A program made the translations under genes and the position numbers. A DNA stretch of 31,455 nt from an uncultured Clostridia bacterium (GTDB lineage Bacteria; Bacillota; Clostridia; Christensenellales; UBA1242): contig CAOJFR010000011.1 in NCBI GenBank assembly GCA_948434855.1, forward strand, positions 1-31,455, in the 5' to 3' direction. Below, piece after piece: positions 8,501-15,799 of the stretch (position 1 is its first letter; every line of letters starts with the position of its first letter). Under the pieces are notes generated by a model. That model saw nothing but the letters and a program-made list of their open reading frames with translations. It had not been told where the DNA came from and did no database searches.

Positions 8501-10212
8501 AAAACAAGGAAATAAATTATTTAAGCTGTTCTACTACTTTTGAAATGGGAATTGATATAGGCTCTCTAGAAAATGTGTTTTTGAGAAACGTGCCTCCTTC
8601 TCCAGCTAACTATATTCAAAGAGCTGGACGTGCTGGACGTGCACAAGATAGTTCAGCATTTGTTCTAACATATTGTAGCCCTACATCGCATGATTATACA
8701 TTTTTTGAAAATCCACTAAGAATGGTTGAGGGTATTTGCAATACTCCAATTTTTACAATGGAAAATCATAAAATTATTTATAGACATCTATTAGCAATGG
8801 CTTTGTCAAAATTTTTTAAATTAAATATTCCAGCCTTTGATAGTGTAAAAGCATTTTACTTAGATGGTGGTTTTGATCATTTTATTTCATATTTAAAAAG
8901 TATGCCTCAAGACTTAATTTCAGAGACTAATATCGTCTTGAAAACAACTGAAGCAATAGAATTGATGGATGGAAAATGGATTGAGAATATTTTGAATAGT
9001 GATGAGTTAAATATAAACATATCAAAAGAAAAAATTGAATCTCTAATTCATGAATTTGAGACAAAAAAACAAGAAGCTATAGCAGAAAATAATGATTCAG
9101 CAATTGCATATTTTGCAAGACAAATAAATTTATTGGTTGATGATAAAGATTTAATTGGAAAACTTGCTGATGGAAACTTGATTCCAAAATATGGATTTCC
9201 TACTGATTTAGTTGAAATGAGAATTAAGGATCCAAATCTAAAAGTTGGCGATTATGATTTAACTAGAGATATGCAAATAGCACTTTCAGAATATGTTCCT
9301 GATTCTGAAATAATGGTAGACAAAAAAACAATATCATCAAGATACGTAAATAAACCAAAAGGATTATTACAAACATTTTATTATGAATGTTCTAAATGTC
9401 ATAAAACAATTTTAAAATATTCTAAAAATAACAATTATGAATGTCCAGGATGTAAAGATATATTAAAAGAATCAGGTTCATTTTTAACACCAAAATTTGG
9501 TTTTACAGGCGAGATAAAGAAAAATACTGCTACAGAATTAAAACCTAAGAGATCATATTCTTCGCCAGTAAAGTATATTGGTAATGGATCATTAGATGGT
9601 GATGAAATAGAAATCAATCAATATCTAAAATTCTACACAGCTAAAAATGATGAATTATTAATTGTAAATGAAAGTCCGTTCTTTATTTGCGAAGAGTGTG
9701 GATTTTCAGTTATTGATAATGAACATGCTATGTTACCGTCAATTCAAAAAAGTCATGAAGGAATATATTCAAAATGTGCAAATACAAAGTTAACTCATCA
9801 AGGTTTTGGATTTTCTTACAAAACAGATGTTTTGAAAATGGTTATTTCAATGCCATTCAATGGTGGATATAATCAAGCACTTTCCACATTATATGCACTT
9901 TTGGAAGGTATAGCATTTGCCTTTGATATTGAAAGAAATGATATTGATGGAATTTATATAAATGAAGACAACAAGCATGTATTTGTTCTTTTCGATACCG
10001 TTCCTGGTGGAGCGGGACATGTGAAAAGATTGATAAATAAAGAAGAAATGCTAAAAGCTTTCAACTATGCTTATGAAAAGGTTTCTCAAGAATGTTGTGA
10101 TGTTGCTTGTTATAATTGTCTTAAAAATTATAAAAATCAAAAATATCATGAATTTTTAAGAAGACCTTTAGCGAAAGAATTCTTAGAAAAATTAATAAAA
10201 TCTTTTAATTAA
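5539..10212 (+). CDS. Very large SF2 helicase with DUF1998 C-terminus (DruE-like)
   Basis: The protein has 1557 residues. It shows an SF2 helicase core: Walker A TGTGSGKTES near residue 110, motif Ia LFPMNALVNDQ, DEAH at 251-254, TSATLG near 285, and a second RecA lobe with FEMGIDIG and QRAGRAGRA at about 1027-1035. Between and after the lobes are several C-x2-C pairs that suggest zinc ribbons (near 472, 534, 580, 916/931 and 1284/1302). The C-terminus carries the DUF1998 signature: CEECGF near 1384, PGGAGHVKRL, and a final ACYNCLKNYKNQ followed by H-E-F-L-R-R. The start is set by AGGAGAAA ten bases before the ATG, inside the end of the previous gene. Helicases of this size with DUF1998 include DruE of Druantia; DrmA/DrmB of DISARM and MrfA are relatives. 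With only one large partner and no methylase or PLD gene, Druantia III is the best fit. Confidence 0.85.
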   Translation: MQSLNPIEKAKYIENGFRKYIVSTYDLESDVYRSQMKSELSNTQLLKGPYISKSLEFETTKSINELIIEGLVHKDFRLLGDMNLNRKLRSHQEKALRRIHDGHNLIVTTGTGSGKTESFLYPVINEILHEKDIDAPGIRAIFLFPMNALVNDQFDRVRKILNSYPKIKYGYFTGNTKDNIKDKDGLREYIQKTTGNNVGQNELLDREQIRKNPPHILFTNYSMLEYILLRPKDNSLLSQQNISKWKFIVLDEAHTYKGALGIEIGMLLRRLQQRIGHNVQFILTSATLGENNEDGIKKIQEFGYKLTSNNYSKDDILFSDRIVLDPRNIKYKIDPSEYFDLYTKFNEINLNNLISKYASLSNESGVDEKLYDLIYFDENLYRLNSILNTSMSLSDLFSKMQPYGFNKIDELSSFIDLICKCKKNGLKIMDLKYHSFIRSVAGAFITLGSGPKISLSQREYIDGKKAFEIGSCSKCNSMYLIGVEKNGKLYQNHSVDIYENYDEDENIILDYFILESEIQNKDIDLSLLQKYYLCPKCGQLIDERVADKDLVSCEHNDIEKVTIYKVLKGDSKVKNNLTCCPICNGKSKKGLIRTISMGKESATALITQIFFEAIDKKDDNGEEPKKNINKLLSTQSNKKPQPYTKQILSFSDSRQQASFAVKFAENNHHRLLRKRLIFEILKNNQDLSFENAEAKLDSIIDKLDLFDTNLGINSVSSTKQAKITLLGEILNVDGIYGGEGLGLFYFDYNPVTKLVEDLANDDVCTFLKDAGINSNFTKEQFENYLQFLINSFRVIPAIYYEGLTKDDRENYFAYRMFDNHIKLIKSDKIIDCQNKDISKSVHGLISKEKNSNRIETYTQKIFNIDKDKADDLISRIWEIFINNNILREYDARNQLYCIDADKFNLHIYTRSKWYYCKKCRKITRFNNNFVCPHCFEENVIEECDPNEYYENNYYRYQYINKKIEKLVYKEHTAQLSAEIGKERQNEFKNKEINYLSCSTTFEMGIDIGSLENVFLRNVPPSPANYIQRAGRAGRAQDSSAFVLTYCSPTSHDYTFFENPLRMVEGICNTPIFTMENHKIIYRHLLAMALSKFFKLNIPAFDSVKAFYLDGGFDHFISYLKSMPQDLISETNIVLKTTEAIELMDGKWIENILNSDELNINISKEKIESLIHEFETKKQEAIAENNDSAIAYFARQINLLVDDKDLIGKLADGNLIPKYGFPTDLVEMRIKDPNLKVGDYDLTRDMQIALSEYVPDSEIMVDKKTISSRYVNKPKGLLQTFYYECSKCHKTILKYSKNNNYECPGCKDILKESGSFLTPKFGFTGEIKKNTATELKPKRSYSSPVKYIGNGSLDGDEIEINQYLKFYTAKNDELLIVNESPFFICEECGFSVIDNEHAMLPSIQKSHEGIYSKCANTKLTHQGFGFSYKTDVLKMVISMPFNGGYNQALSTLYALLEGIAFAFDIERNDIDGIYINEDNKHVFVLFDTVPGGAGHVKRLINKEEMLKAFNYAYEKVSQECCDVACYNCLKNYKNQKYHEFLRRPLAKEFLEKLIKSFN

Positions 10213-10260
10213 AAAACGATCATTGCCTCTCTTTTTGAGATAAAAGAAAAATCGAAAATT

Positions 10261-10292
10261 AATCGGTAGAACAAACTACCGATTTTTTTTGT
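10261..10292 (+). terminator. Rho-independent terminator of the helicase operon
   Basis: The nine-base arms AATCGGTAG and CTACCGATT enclose a six-base loop and are followed by eight T. It sits 49 bases after the helicase stop codon. Confidence 0.9.
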
Positions 10293-10691
10293 GAAAAAAT
10301 TTAAAAAAATTTTTTGAAATCCGATTTTTTGGATTTATGTTTTGCTAATATATGCTTAGCGAAACAGATGGTTTCGTTTTTGAAAACTCTTATAAAGGCT
10401 GAGTCTTAAATTAAATTTGAGATTAACAGGCAAAGAGTGTATGGGCTAAACAAATTAAGGAGGTGAAGGCAAAAATCGGCAGTTTGTGACGAGTAAAAAC
10501 AGAGGCGAACAAAATATAAATAAAGGAGATGTCTACGAGAGGTAAAGCAAATTAACCCCAAATGAAAAGTGCTAGGTTTATCTTGAAAAGCGAGATTTTA
10601 GGATAAATATTAGCAAAAATTACTTGAAGCAGGATAAGAGGTGACTCAAAATGCAAAAATACGGATGTAAATGCCGAAATTTTCGGCAGTG

Positions 10692-10734
10692 TTTTGACGC
10701 ACCGCTATTACGAAGTGATGCATTTTGACGCACC
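10692..10734 (+). repeat. Direct repeat TTTTGACGCACC, two copies
   Basis: Two identical 12-mers at 10692-10703 and 10723-10734 are separated by 19 bases. They lie about 260-300 bases upstream of the excisionase-like gene. Such repeats near xis/int genes can be arm-type or regulator binding sites. The role here is unknown. Confidence 0.6.
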
Positions 10735-10910
10735 TTGAGCTTCGTGGCAACTGGGAAACCCAGTTCCGTCGTCAAAGCACGACTAGTTAAATTTAGAAAT
10801 TTTAAATTCATAAAATTTCTTCATATTTTAGTCGGCTTTTCCTCTCCCCAAAAATTCTTGCGGGGCAAGTATTTTCGGGGGACCCCATTATCTAGTTGAG
10901 TTCAAAAAAT

Positions 10911-10939
10911 ATCTTATTGCCCCTCTAATGCGATAAGAT
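10911..10939 (+). promoter_or_regulatory. Hairpin in the excisionase leader
   Basis: The ten-base arms ATCTTATTGC/GCGATAAGAT (one wobble pair) enclose a nine-base loop. A second small hairpin, ATAGAAG/CTTCTAT, overlaps its end (from 10938). There is no T-run, so it is more likely a leader structure than a terminator. Confidence 0.45.
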
Positions 10940-10996
10940 AGAAGTTTATTCTTCTATGCTAAAAGATTGAGATGAAAACATTTTAGGAGAATAATA

Positions 10997-11209
10997 ATGA
11001 ACGAAACAAATCAAATTTTAAATATTATGTTTAAAGATTATCCTGACATTGTTGGAGTTAAAGACCTTCAACAAATGCTAGATATTAAACGAACTAAGGC
11101 TTATGAATTACTTAGAAGTGGAATTATAAAATCAATTAAAATCGGCAAAGATTACAAAATATCCAAATTTAATATAATAGCCTTTGTGCTTAACGAGGAA
11201 CAAGTATGA
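10997..11209 (+). CDS. Excisionase-like HTH_17 protein
   Basis: This small protein has 70 residues. VGVKDLQQMLDIKRTKAYEL followed by LRSGIIKSIKIGKDYKISKF is the typical MerR-like helix-turn-helix of excisionase-family (HTH_17) DNA-binding proteins, which bend DNA at attachment sites and steer the integrase toward excision. TTAGGAGAA lies before the ATG. The stop overlaps the start of the next gene (ATGA) by four bases, so it is coupled to the integrase frame. The downstream integrase is interrupted, so this protein may now lack a working partner. Confidence 0.85.
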   Translation: MNETNQILNIMFKDYPDIVGVKDLQQMLDIKRTKAYELLRSGIIKSIKIGKDYKISKFNIIAFVLNEEQV

Positions 11210-12456
11210 CAGGCCACTTAAAAGTTAGAAATGGAGTTTATTATGCTGTTATAAATTTCAAGGATAGAAACGGAAATTACAAACAAAAGTGGATTTCAAC
11301 AGGTCTCAAAGAACGAGGCAATAAAAAACAAGCCAAAGCATTTTTAGAAGAAACATTAAAAAATTTTAAAGATGGTAAGTTTATTGAACAGCCAACAACT
11401 CCATAAAATAATATTTCATTTATGGACTTTATAAAAAAGTATATTGAAGATAAAAAGACAATTTTATCTCCAAGCACATATGCAGGATATTTGCATATAT
11501 ACAAAACCTTACACAAGTTTTATGGGGATAATCTTAAACTCAAAGATGTAACTTATTCGCACATACTTGATTTTTATAACTATATGAAAAACGAAAAACA
11601 TGTTAAGAACAACTCAATAAAAAGATACAAAGAAGTTTTATCTCCAGCGTTGAGCCTTGCATATCGTGATGACCTCATACCAAAAAATCCATTTGAATTT
11701 ATCCCAAAACTAAAACGAGAAAAATCAAAACAAGAATATTATAACAAGAATGAACTAGAAAAACTTTTTGAAATAACAGACAAAACTCCAATAGGGCTAA
11801 TTGTTAGAGTGGCGGCTTTCTATGGTTTTAGGCGAAGTGAAATTTCAGGGCTTAGGTGGAAATCAATTGATTTTGAAAACAAGACAATCACGATTGAAAA
11901 TAAAGTTTTAAATATTAAAAAAGAAATTATTTGCTCAGAAGTTTTGAAAACTCTTTCAAGCAATCGCACATTGCCCCTTTTACCAGAAATAGAGGAGCTG
12001 CTATTAAAAAGAAAAAGTGAAATTGAGAAAAATAGAGTTTTATATGGAGCATGCTACAATCACAAGTTTGACGATTATGTTTTTGTTAATGATGTAGGCG
12101 ATTTATATTTACCTGACTTTATAACACATTATTTTGGCGATTTGCTCAAAAAGCATAATTTAAAACATATTCGTTTTCACGATTTAAGACACAGCTGTGC
12201 TAGTCTGCTTGTGGCAAATGGTGTTCCTATGAAAAATATTCAAGAATGGTTAGGGCACTCTTCTTATAACTTAACAGCAGACACATATTCACATTTAGAT
12301 TTTGAAAGCAAAAAGCAATCTGCAAATGTTATAAGCAAGGCACTATCAAACGAAAAGACCGACTCAGAACTTGATGATGAAATTGAAAAATTAGAACAAT
12401 TGCTTAAAGAAAAACAAGAACAGAGGCGAAAAAAGTTAATGGATGCTGAAATGTAA
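11206..12456 (+). pseudogene. int: Tyrosine integrase interrupted by an in-frame TAA
   Basis: One reading frame holds a whole phage/ICE-type tyrosine recombinase of about 416 residues, but codon 67 (11404-11406) is TAA. The first 66 residues form the arm-type DNA-binding domain (VRNGVYYAVINFKDRNG, then KQKWISTG). The rest, from the next ATG at 11422, is the core-binding domain and catalytic domain. In the 344-residue part the catalytic set is visible: Arg137 (GFRRSE), His253-x-x-Arg256 (HDLRHS), His279 (LGHSS) and Tyr289 (TYSHL). The C-terminus is a charged coiled coil. No ribosome binding site precedes 11422, so a working short form is doubtful. CAA to TAA would explain the break. The gene sits at the tRNA-proximal end of the island, as integrases usually do. 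Confidence 0.85.
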
Positions 12457-12462
12457 AAATAA

Positions 12463-12491
12463 TTGACATTATAAATTTTATTTGATATATT
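12463..12491 (+). promoter_or_regulatory. Near-consensus strong promoter
   Basis: TTGACA (12463-12468), a 17-base spacer, and TATATT (12486-12491) preceded by TG form one of the best sigma-A promoters in the window. It begins only seven bases after the integrase stop and faces a region with no gene for about 370 bases. It therefore most likely drives an RNA. Confidence 0.8.
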
Positions 12492-12497
12492 AAGCCT

Positions 12498-12845
12498 AAC
12501 CAAGAGATTGGTTGCAAAATACAAGTATTATAGTATTAGAAGGCCGTGTAACAAACATCTTGAAACTTTATTACGAGAATAAAGGTAAAATAGGTCGGGG
12601 TTACACATCGTATTATAAGAAAAGGTATTTTGTTGTAACTTTATGAATCTTATATCACCAAAAAATTCTCGTTGAGTGATAAACAGAGTCGGTAGCGACC
12701 TCTAGGTAGGTCCCACTTTGTTTCATAACTTTACACCATACAAAAATAATAACAGCAATGTTATATATTTTACTATGTGTGTAAAGTTGATTAAATTAGA
12801 CCAATAATCCCTTTACACGCAAGGTGTATGGGGATTTTTATTTTT
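12498..12845 (+). ncRNA. Candidate structured non-coding RNA with terminator/attenuator
   Basis: The region lies just downstream of a near-consensus promoter, has no reading frame, and contains many paired elements. These include AACCAA/TTGGTT (12498-12513), CTTTATT/AATAAAG (12566-12584) inside GTGTAAC/GTTACAC (12546-12606), AAACAGAGT/ACTTTGTTT (12681-12723, one wobble) around a GC-rich core, AACTTTACAC/GTGTAAAGTT (12727-12788), and a terminator hairpin (12806-12836) followed by TTTATTTTT. Size (about 230-350 nt) and position resemble known Clostridia structured RNAs such as the raiA motif. I cannot confirm the class without a covariance search. It precedes the NPNN-repeat protein and could act as its leader. 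Confidence 0.6.
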
Positions 12846-12852
12846 GGTCTAA
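12727..12852 (+). promoter_or_regulatory. Attenuator with four alternating complementary segments
   Basis: Segment 1 AACTTTACAC (12727-12736) pairs with segment 2 GTGTAAAGTT (12779-12788). Segment 3 CTTTACAC (12811-12818) pairs with segment 4 GTGTATGGGG (from 12824) to make a terminator with a T-rich tail. Segment 2 can instead pair with segment 3 over eight bases, which would prevent the terminator. An outer pair TTAGACCA/TGGTCTAA (12796-12803, 12845-12852) ends just before the ribosome binding site of the small gene. This is the layout of transcription attenuation. Confidence 0.6.
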
Positions 12853-12867
12853 TAGGAGGTGAAAGAA

Positions 12868-13035
12868 ATGAAAGAGAAAGTATCTGGATTCACTCATACA
12901 AAAAAACAACTTGATTCTTACTCAAATCAAATGAATCCTAATAACAATGCAAATAAGGCTGCAAGGGATAATAGAGCTAATCAAATGAATCCTAATAATT
13001 TTAGATACTATGCATCTAGAATTAAAAATCGCTAA
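12868..13035 (+). CDS. Small NPNN-repeat protein, 55 aa
   Basis: An ATG with an excellent AGGAGGTGAAAG site opens a 55-residue basic, Asn-rich protein beginning MKEKVSGFTHTKKQLDSYSN. It contains two copies of a short repeat, N-Q-M-N-P-N-N, at residues 19-25 and 38-44, separated by a charged helix, and ends SRIKNR. It has no cysteines, signal peptide or membrane segment. Expression appears controlled by the attenuator directly upstream. I have an impression of similar SGFTHT/NPNN small proteins in bacterial genomes but know no function for them. Its place between the integrase and the tRNA makes it the last gene of the island. Confidence 0.75.
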   Translation: MKEKVSGFTHTKKQLDSYSNQMNPNNNANKAARDNRANQMNPNNFRYYASRIKNR

Positions 13036-13089
13036 AAATCATAATACGATATTTGCAGATAAAATATGGAATTTGGTAGATTTTTTATA

Positions 13090-13111
13090 CAAATTCGTAG
13101 CAAATTCGTAG
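13090..13111 (+). repeat. Tandem 11-bp repeat CAAATTCGTAG, candidate attachment/arm site
   Basis: Two perfect adjacent copies (13090-13100, 13101-13111) are followed by a partial copy (CAGTAG). They lie about 85 bases from the 3' end of the tRNA-fMet gene, where the island ends. Tandem short repeats next to an integrase-bearing island end are typical of integrase arm or core sites. The matching left copy would lie outside the window. Confidence 0.5.
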
Positions 13112-13113
13112 CA

Positions 13114-13138
13114 GTAGGGCTTTTTAGCCCTACTTTTT
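13114..13138 (+). terminator. Rho-independent terminator at the island end
   Basis: GTAGGGCT and AGCCCTAC enclose a TTTT loop, followed by TTTTT. It ends rightward transcription from the small-protein gene before the tRNA. Confidence 0.85.
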
Positions 13139-13166
13139 ATTGTTAAAATAATTTACAAAAAAATAT

Positions 13167-13190
13167 AAACCCCGAAAATTTCGGGGTTTA
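13167..13190 (-). terminator. Terminator of tRNA-fMet
   Basis: AAACCCCGAAA and TTTCGGGGTTT form a near-perfect palindrome. On the minus strand it lies immediately after the tRNA 3' end and is followed by a T-rich stretch. Confidence 0.8.
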
Positions 13191-13194
13191 TGGA

Positions 13195-13270
<76 letters not shown>

Positions 13271-13395
13271 ATATTTAATTATGCCACAAAAAGAACACTA
13301 TTCTTCTCACAACATAATTATATTACACCTCAAACTTAAATATGTCAAGCCCTGCCCATATTTTTTTGAATTTTTTTGATTTTTTTATAATTTTA

Positions 13396-15114
13396 TTAAA
13401 TCTCATCATTAAAATTTACTTTTTCATATTTTGGTATAATTTCCTTGGGTGAGCCTTCATCAATTATTTTACCTTTCTCAATAACAACAATTCTATCCAT
13501 TTTTTTGAGCGAAGAAAGCCTATGTGCTATACATATTAATGTTTGATTTTTAAAGCTTTTAATTATATTTTCTTGAACTTTAAACTCTGTATTATTATCA
13601 AGACTACTGGTTGCTTCGTCAAAAATGATAATCTTTGAATTTCTTAAAAAAATTCTGGCTAGTGCAATTCTTTGCCTTTGACCTCCTGAAAGTTTTATTC
13701 CCCTCTCTCCAACAATTGTGTTATAGCCATCTTCTAGCGACATTATAAAGTCATGAATTTCAGCCCTTTTACAAGAATTAATTACATCATTTTCAGTTGC
13801 TTGTGGTCTTGCAAGCTTAACATTTTCTAGAATAGTTGAATGCAACAGCAAGGTTTCTTGAGGGACATATGAAATTGATTCATACAATGAATCTGAACTA
13901 AACTCACTTATATTTTGTGAGTCCACTAAAATTTTGCCTTTTTCTGGCTCATAAAACTTAAAGAGTAAATTTGTGAATGTTGTTTTTCCACTTCCACTAA
14001 CACCAATAATTCCAACTTTTTCACCACTCTGCAATTTTATGCTAAAGTCTTTGAAAACATAATCTTTTTTATATTTAAAGCTTACATTTTTAAACTCAAC
14101 ACTTCCGGAACTTATGTTTATATTAGGTAAATGGCTATCTTTATCTTCATTTTTAGAACTAATTATCTCATGTGCATTTTTAAGTTTTATAAGCAAAGTG
14201 TTTAGTTCAATAACCGACCATGAAAAACTTGTGGTTGCATTTTTTAGGGCAATCATTGAGGTTATAAAAATTACGAATGAGCCAATTGATATATTATTTT
14301 TTTTAAGCAACGAAATAGAAAAAACAATTAAACCTGCAAAAACAGAAACATAAATTATATTTATGATTGCTCCAAATGTAAACTCATTTTTATGTGCATG
14401 AACCACATTGCTATTTGCCTGTTTCTTTTTTCTTTTTAAATTTTCTGAAAAGATTTTTATTGAATTGTATACCTTGAGCGAAGTTATGTTTAACAGTGCA
14501 TCATTTAGCATTCCGTTATATTCAAATTCAAGGCTTTGTGCATCTCTGATTAACGGATTATATTTTTTTGAAAAAAACCAAATTCTTATGACTATTATGC
14601 TAACAAAAAGCACAAATGCTGAAGCAAAGATAATTAAATTTATGCCCGCAAGCAATATTAGATTGCTTATCATGGTTGCAATTAAAACTAAAAAATGAGT
14701 AGACAAATTTTTATTTAAATTAAAAACTCCATTTGTTATATCATTAACCGCTGAGCATATTTTTCCACTATGGTTATCTGCAAAAAATGAATAGCCATTT
14801 TTAGTTGCAAGCATAAAAGATTTTTCTGAAACATATGGAGTTTGTTTGCGAAAGATTTTTATGCACCTCGTTATATTTTGAACATAAGTGAAAATGATTC
14901 CAAGAACTTCAAACCCAAGCATTAGTCCAATGTTTAAATATAATTTTGAATAGGAACCATCTATTCCAAAATCTATAATATTCTTCAAAAAATATTGCTT
15001 AAAAAGTCCGCTTAGGCCATACAAAACTGATGCGGTGAGCATTATGACTGTTAATGCTCGCACAGGGGCATATAAACTTAACAAAAACTTTTTAAACAAC
15101 TTATCTTTTTGCAT
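13396..15114 (-). CDS. ABC transporter, fused permease and ATPase
   Basis: This 572-residue half-transporter of the type I exporter class would act as a dimer in the cell membrane. Residues about 15-320 hold the six-helix membrane domain. The ATPase follows, with Walker A GVSGSGKTTF near 369, a Q-loop (SYVPQETLLL), signature LSGGQRQRIALAR near 474, Walker B IIIFDEATSSLD near 491 and a switch His in CIAHRLSS. The substrate cannot be told from sequence; lipid, peptide and drug exporters all share this form. AAGGAAG lies eight bases before the ATG. It is transcribed alone toward the tRNA and separated from divIC by a terminator. Confidence 0.92.
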   Translation of the reverse strand: MQKDKLFKKFLLSLYAPVRALTVIMLTASVLYGLSGLFKQYFLKNIIDFGIDGSYSKLYLNIGLMLGFEVLGIIFTYVQNITRCIKIFRKQTPYVSEKSFMLATKNGYSFFADNHSGKICSAVNDITNGVFNLNKNLSTHFLVLIATMISNLILLAGINLIIFASAFVLFVSIIVIRIWFFSKKYNPLIRDAQSLEFEYNGMLNDALLNITSLKVYNSIKIFSENLKRKKKQANSNVVHAHKNEFTFGAIINIIYVSVFAGLIVFSISLLKKNNISIGSFVIFITSMIALKNATTSFSWSVIELNTLLIKLKNAHEIISSKNEDKDSHLPNINISSGSVEFKNVSFKYKKDYVFKDFSIKLQSGEKVGIIGVSGSGKTTFTNLLFKFYEPEKGKILVDSQNISEFSSDSLYESISYVPQETLLLHSTILENVKLARPQATENDVINSCKRAEIHDFIMSLEDGYNTIVGERGIKLSGGQRQRIALARIFLRNSKIIIFDEATSSLDNNTEFKVQENIIKSFKNQTLICIAHRLSSLKKMDRIVVIEKGKIIDEGSPKEIIPKYEKVNFNDEI

Positions 15115-15144
15115 TTTTCTTCCTTTAAAATCAAATAATTATTC

Positions 15145-15173
15145 AAAAAAAATATGCCACAAAATGGCATATT
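15145..15173 (-). terminator. Terminator after divIC
   Basis: On the minus strand AATATGCCA and TGGCATATT enclose a five-base loop and are followed by a run of T. It ends the yabP-yabQ-divIC transcript. Confidence 0.85.
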
Positions 15174-15180
15174 ATATTCA

Positions 15181-15462
15181 CTATTTAAAAATATAAAGAG
15201 TTTCGCCATCTTTAATCATTCCAAGATGGTTCCTTGCTTGCTCTTCAAGATATGCCTCATCACTTCTATTTGCTATAGAATTTTTGAGGTTTTCTTCTTT
15301 TTTCTCAAGACTCGCAATAAATTCGTTATAGTTTGCATTGGCTTTTCTTGCTCTGCTGTATGACACAATTGAAAAAATTGACACAACTAAAAGCACTGCA
15401 AAAGCAAACATGCACGATACAATTATATATTGAAGTTTTTTAAACTGACTGTTTTGCTCCAT
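15181..15462 (-). CDS. divIC: Septum formation initiator (DivIC/FtsB family)
   Basis: The protein has 93 residues from the ATG chosen here; a longer reading from 15498 would add 12 residues and overlap the upstream gene further. An AAGGAAAA site precedes this ATG. The order is a short cytoplasmic head, one membrane helix (about 13-35: YIIVSCMFAFAVLLVVSIFS), a coiled coil (ANYNEFIASLEKKEENLKN), and the conserved end EQARNHLGMIKDGETLYIF. DivIC works with DivIB and FtsL in the divisome. It overlaps yabQ by 23 bases, the same neighbourhood as in spore-forming Firmicutes. Confidence 0.88.
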   Translation of the reverse strand: MEQNSQFKKLQYIIVSCMFAFAVLLVVSIFSIVSYSRARKANANYNEFIASLEKKEENLKNSIANRSDEAYLEEQARNHLGMIKDGETLYIFK

Positions 15463-15799
15463 TTTTCTTTTTCCTTGAAAATCTTTTTGTAAACACATTA
15501 TATAATAATAAAAATAGATTTGTAAAGAAAAAATTGATACTTATTTCAACTAAAACTATGCCTAAAAACATTCCGAGAAGCCCAAACCAGCAAAATGCGT
15601 AGTTATAAAACTGCACGCATAGATATGCAAATATTCCACCAAAAGCAAGCCAATAACAAAAACTTGCAAGGTTATAAACAATAATATTATTTTTAGTAAG
15701 CCTATTTATTAGCTTAAAAGGCAATCTAACAAGACCAAAATATAAACCAATTAACAAAAATTTTAAGAAAATAAAAATTAATTCATTTTTAAAAAACAT
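15440..15799 (-). CDS. yabQ: Spore cortex protein YabQ
   Basis: The protein has 119 residues with three to four hydrophobic helices: a short one at 5-22, then segments around 45-65 and 68-88, and one up to 105, followed by a basic tail (KRFSRKKKN). The sequence alone is poorly conserved. The call comes from its hydrophobic profile and size plus its exact position between yabP and divIC, with one-base overlap upstream and 23-base overlap downstream. In Bacillus YabQ is a membrane protein of the mother cell needed for cortex synthesis. Confidence 0.8.
   Translation of the reverse strand: MFFKNELIFIFLKFLLIGLYFGLVRLPFKLINRLTKNNIIVYNLASFCYWLAFGGIFAYLCVQFYNYAFCWFGLLGMFLGIVLVEISINFFFTNLFLLLYNVFTKRFSRKKKNGAKQSV

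Larger units (their letters stand above)
10293..10996 (+). other. 700-bp non-coding stretch between the defence operon and the excisionase gene
   Basis: No convincing gene is present. The stretch is richer in G and C than its neighbours between about 10,440 and 10,900. It shows three Shine-Dalgarno-like sites each followed by a very short frame: GTG at about 10463 (VKAKIGSL), ATG at about 10530 (MSTRGKAN), and ATG at 10651 (about 25 residues, MQKYGCKCRNFRQC...). It has a repeated 12-mer TTTTGACGCACC (10692-10703, 10723-10734) and several hairpins, including ATCTTATTGC/GCGATAAGAT (10911-10939). It could be decayed mobilisation or control DNA of the element, or a structured RNA leader of the excisionase gene. 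Confidence 0.5.

Noticed and set aside
2795..10212. DISARM, BREX or type I restriction identity for the helicase operon
   Set aside because: No methyltransferase, PLD nuclease, PglZ or specificity subunit is present in the island part of the window. Only the helicase class overlaps with DISARM.
10620..10811. 63-codon frame on the minus strand in the non-coding stretch
   Set aside because: It has no ribosome binding site and no recognisable protein features, and it runs through the repeat and hairpin region. Probably chance.
10850..10885. GCGGGGCAAG as a possible left copy of the tRNA 3' end (attL)
   Set aside because: It resembles the tRNA end only over about ten G-rich bases, then diverges. 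It also lies inside the island next to the integrase, not at a far end.
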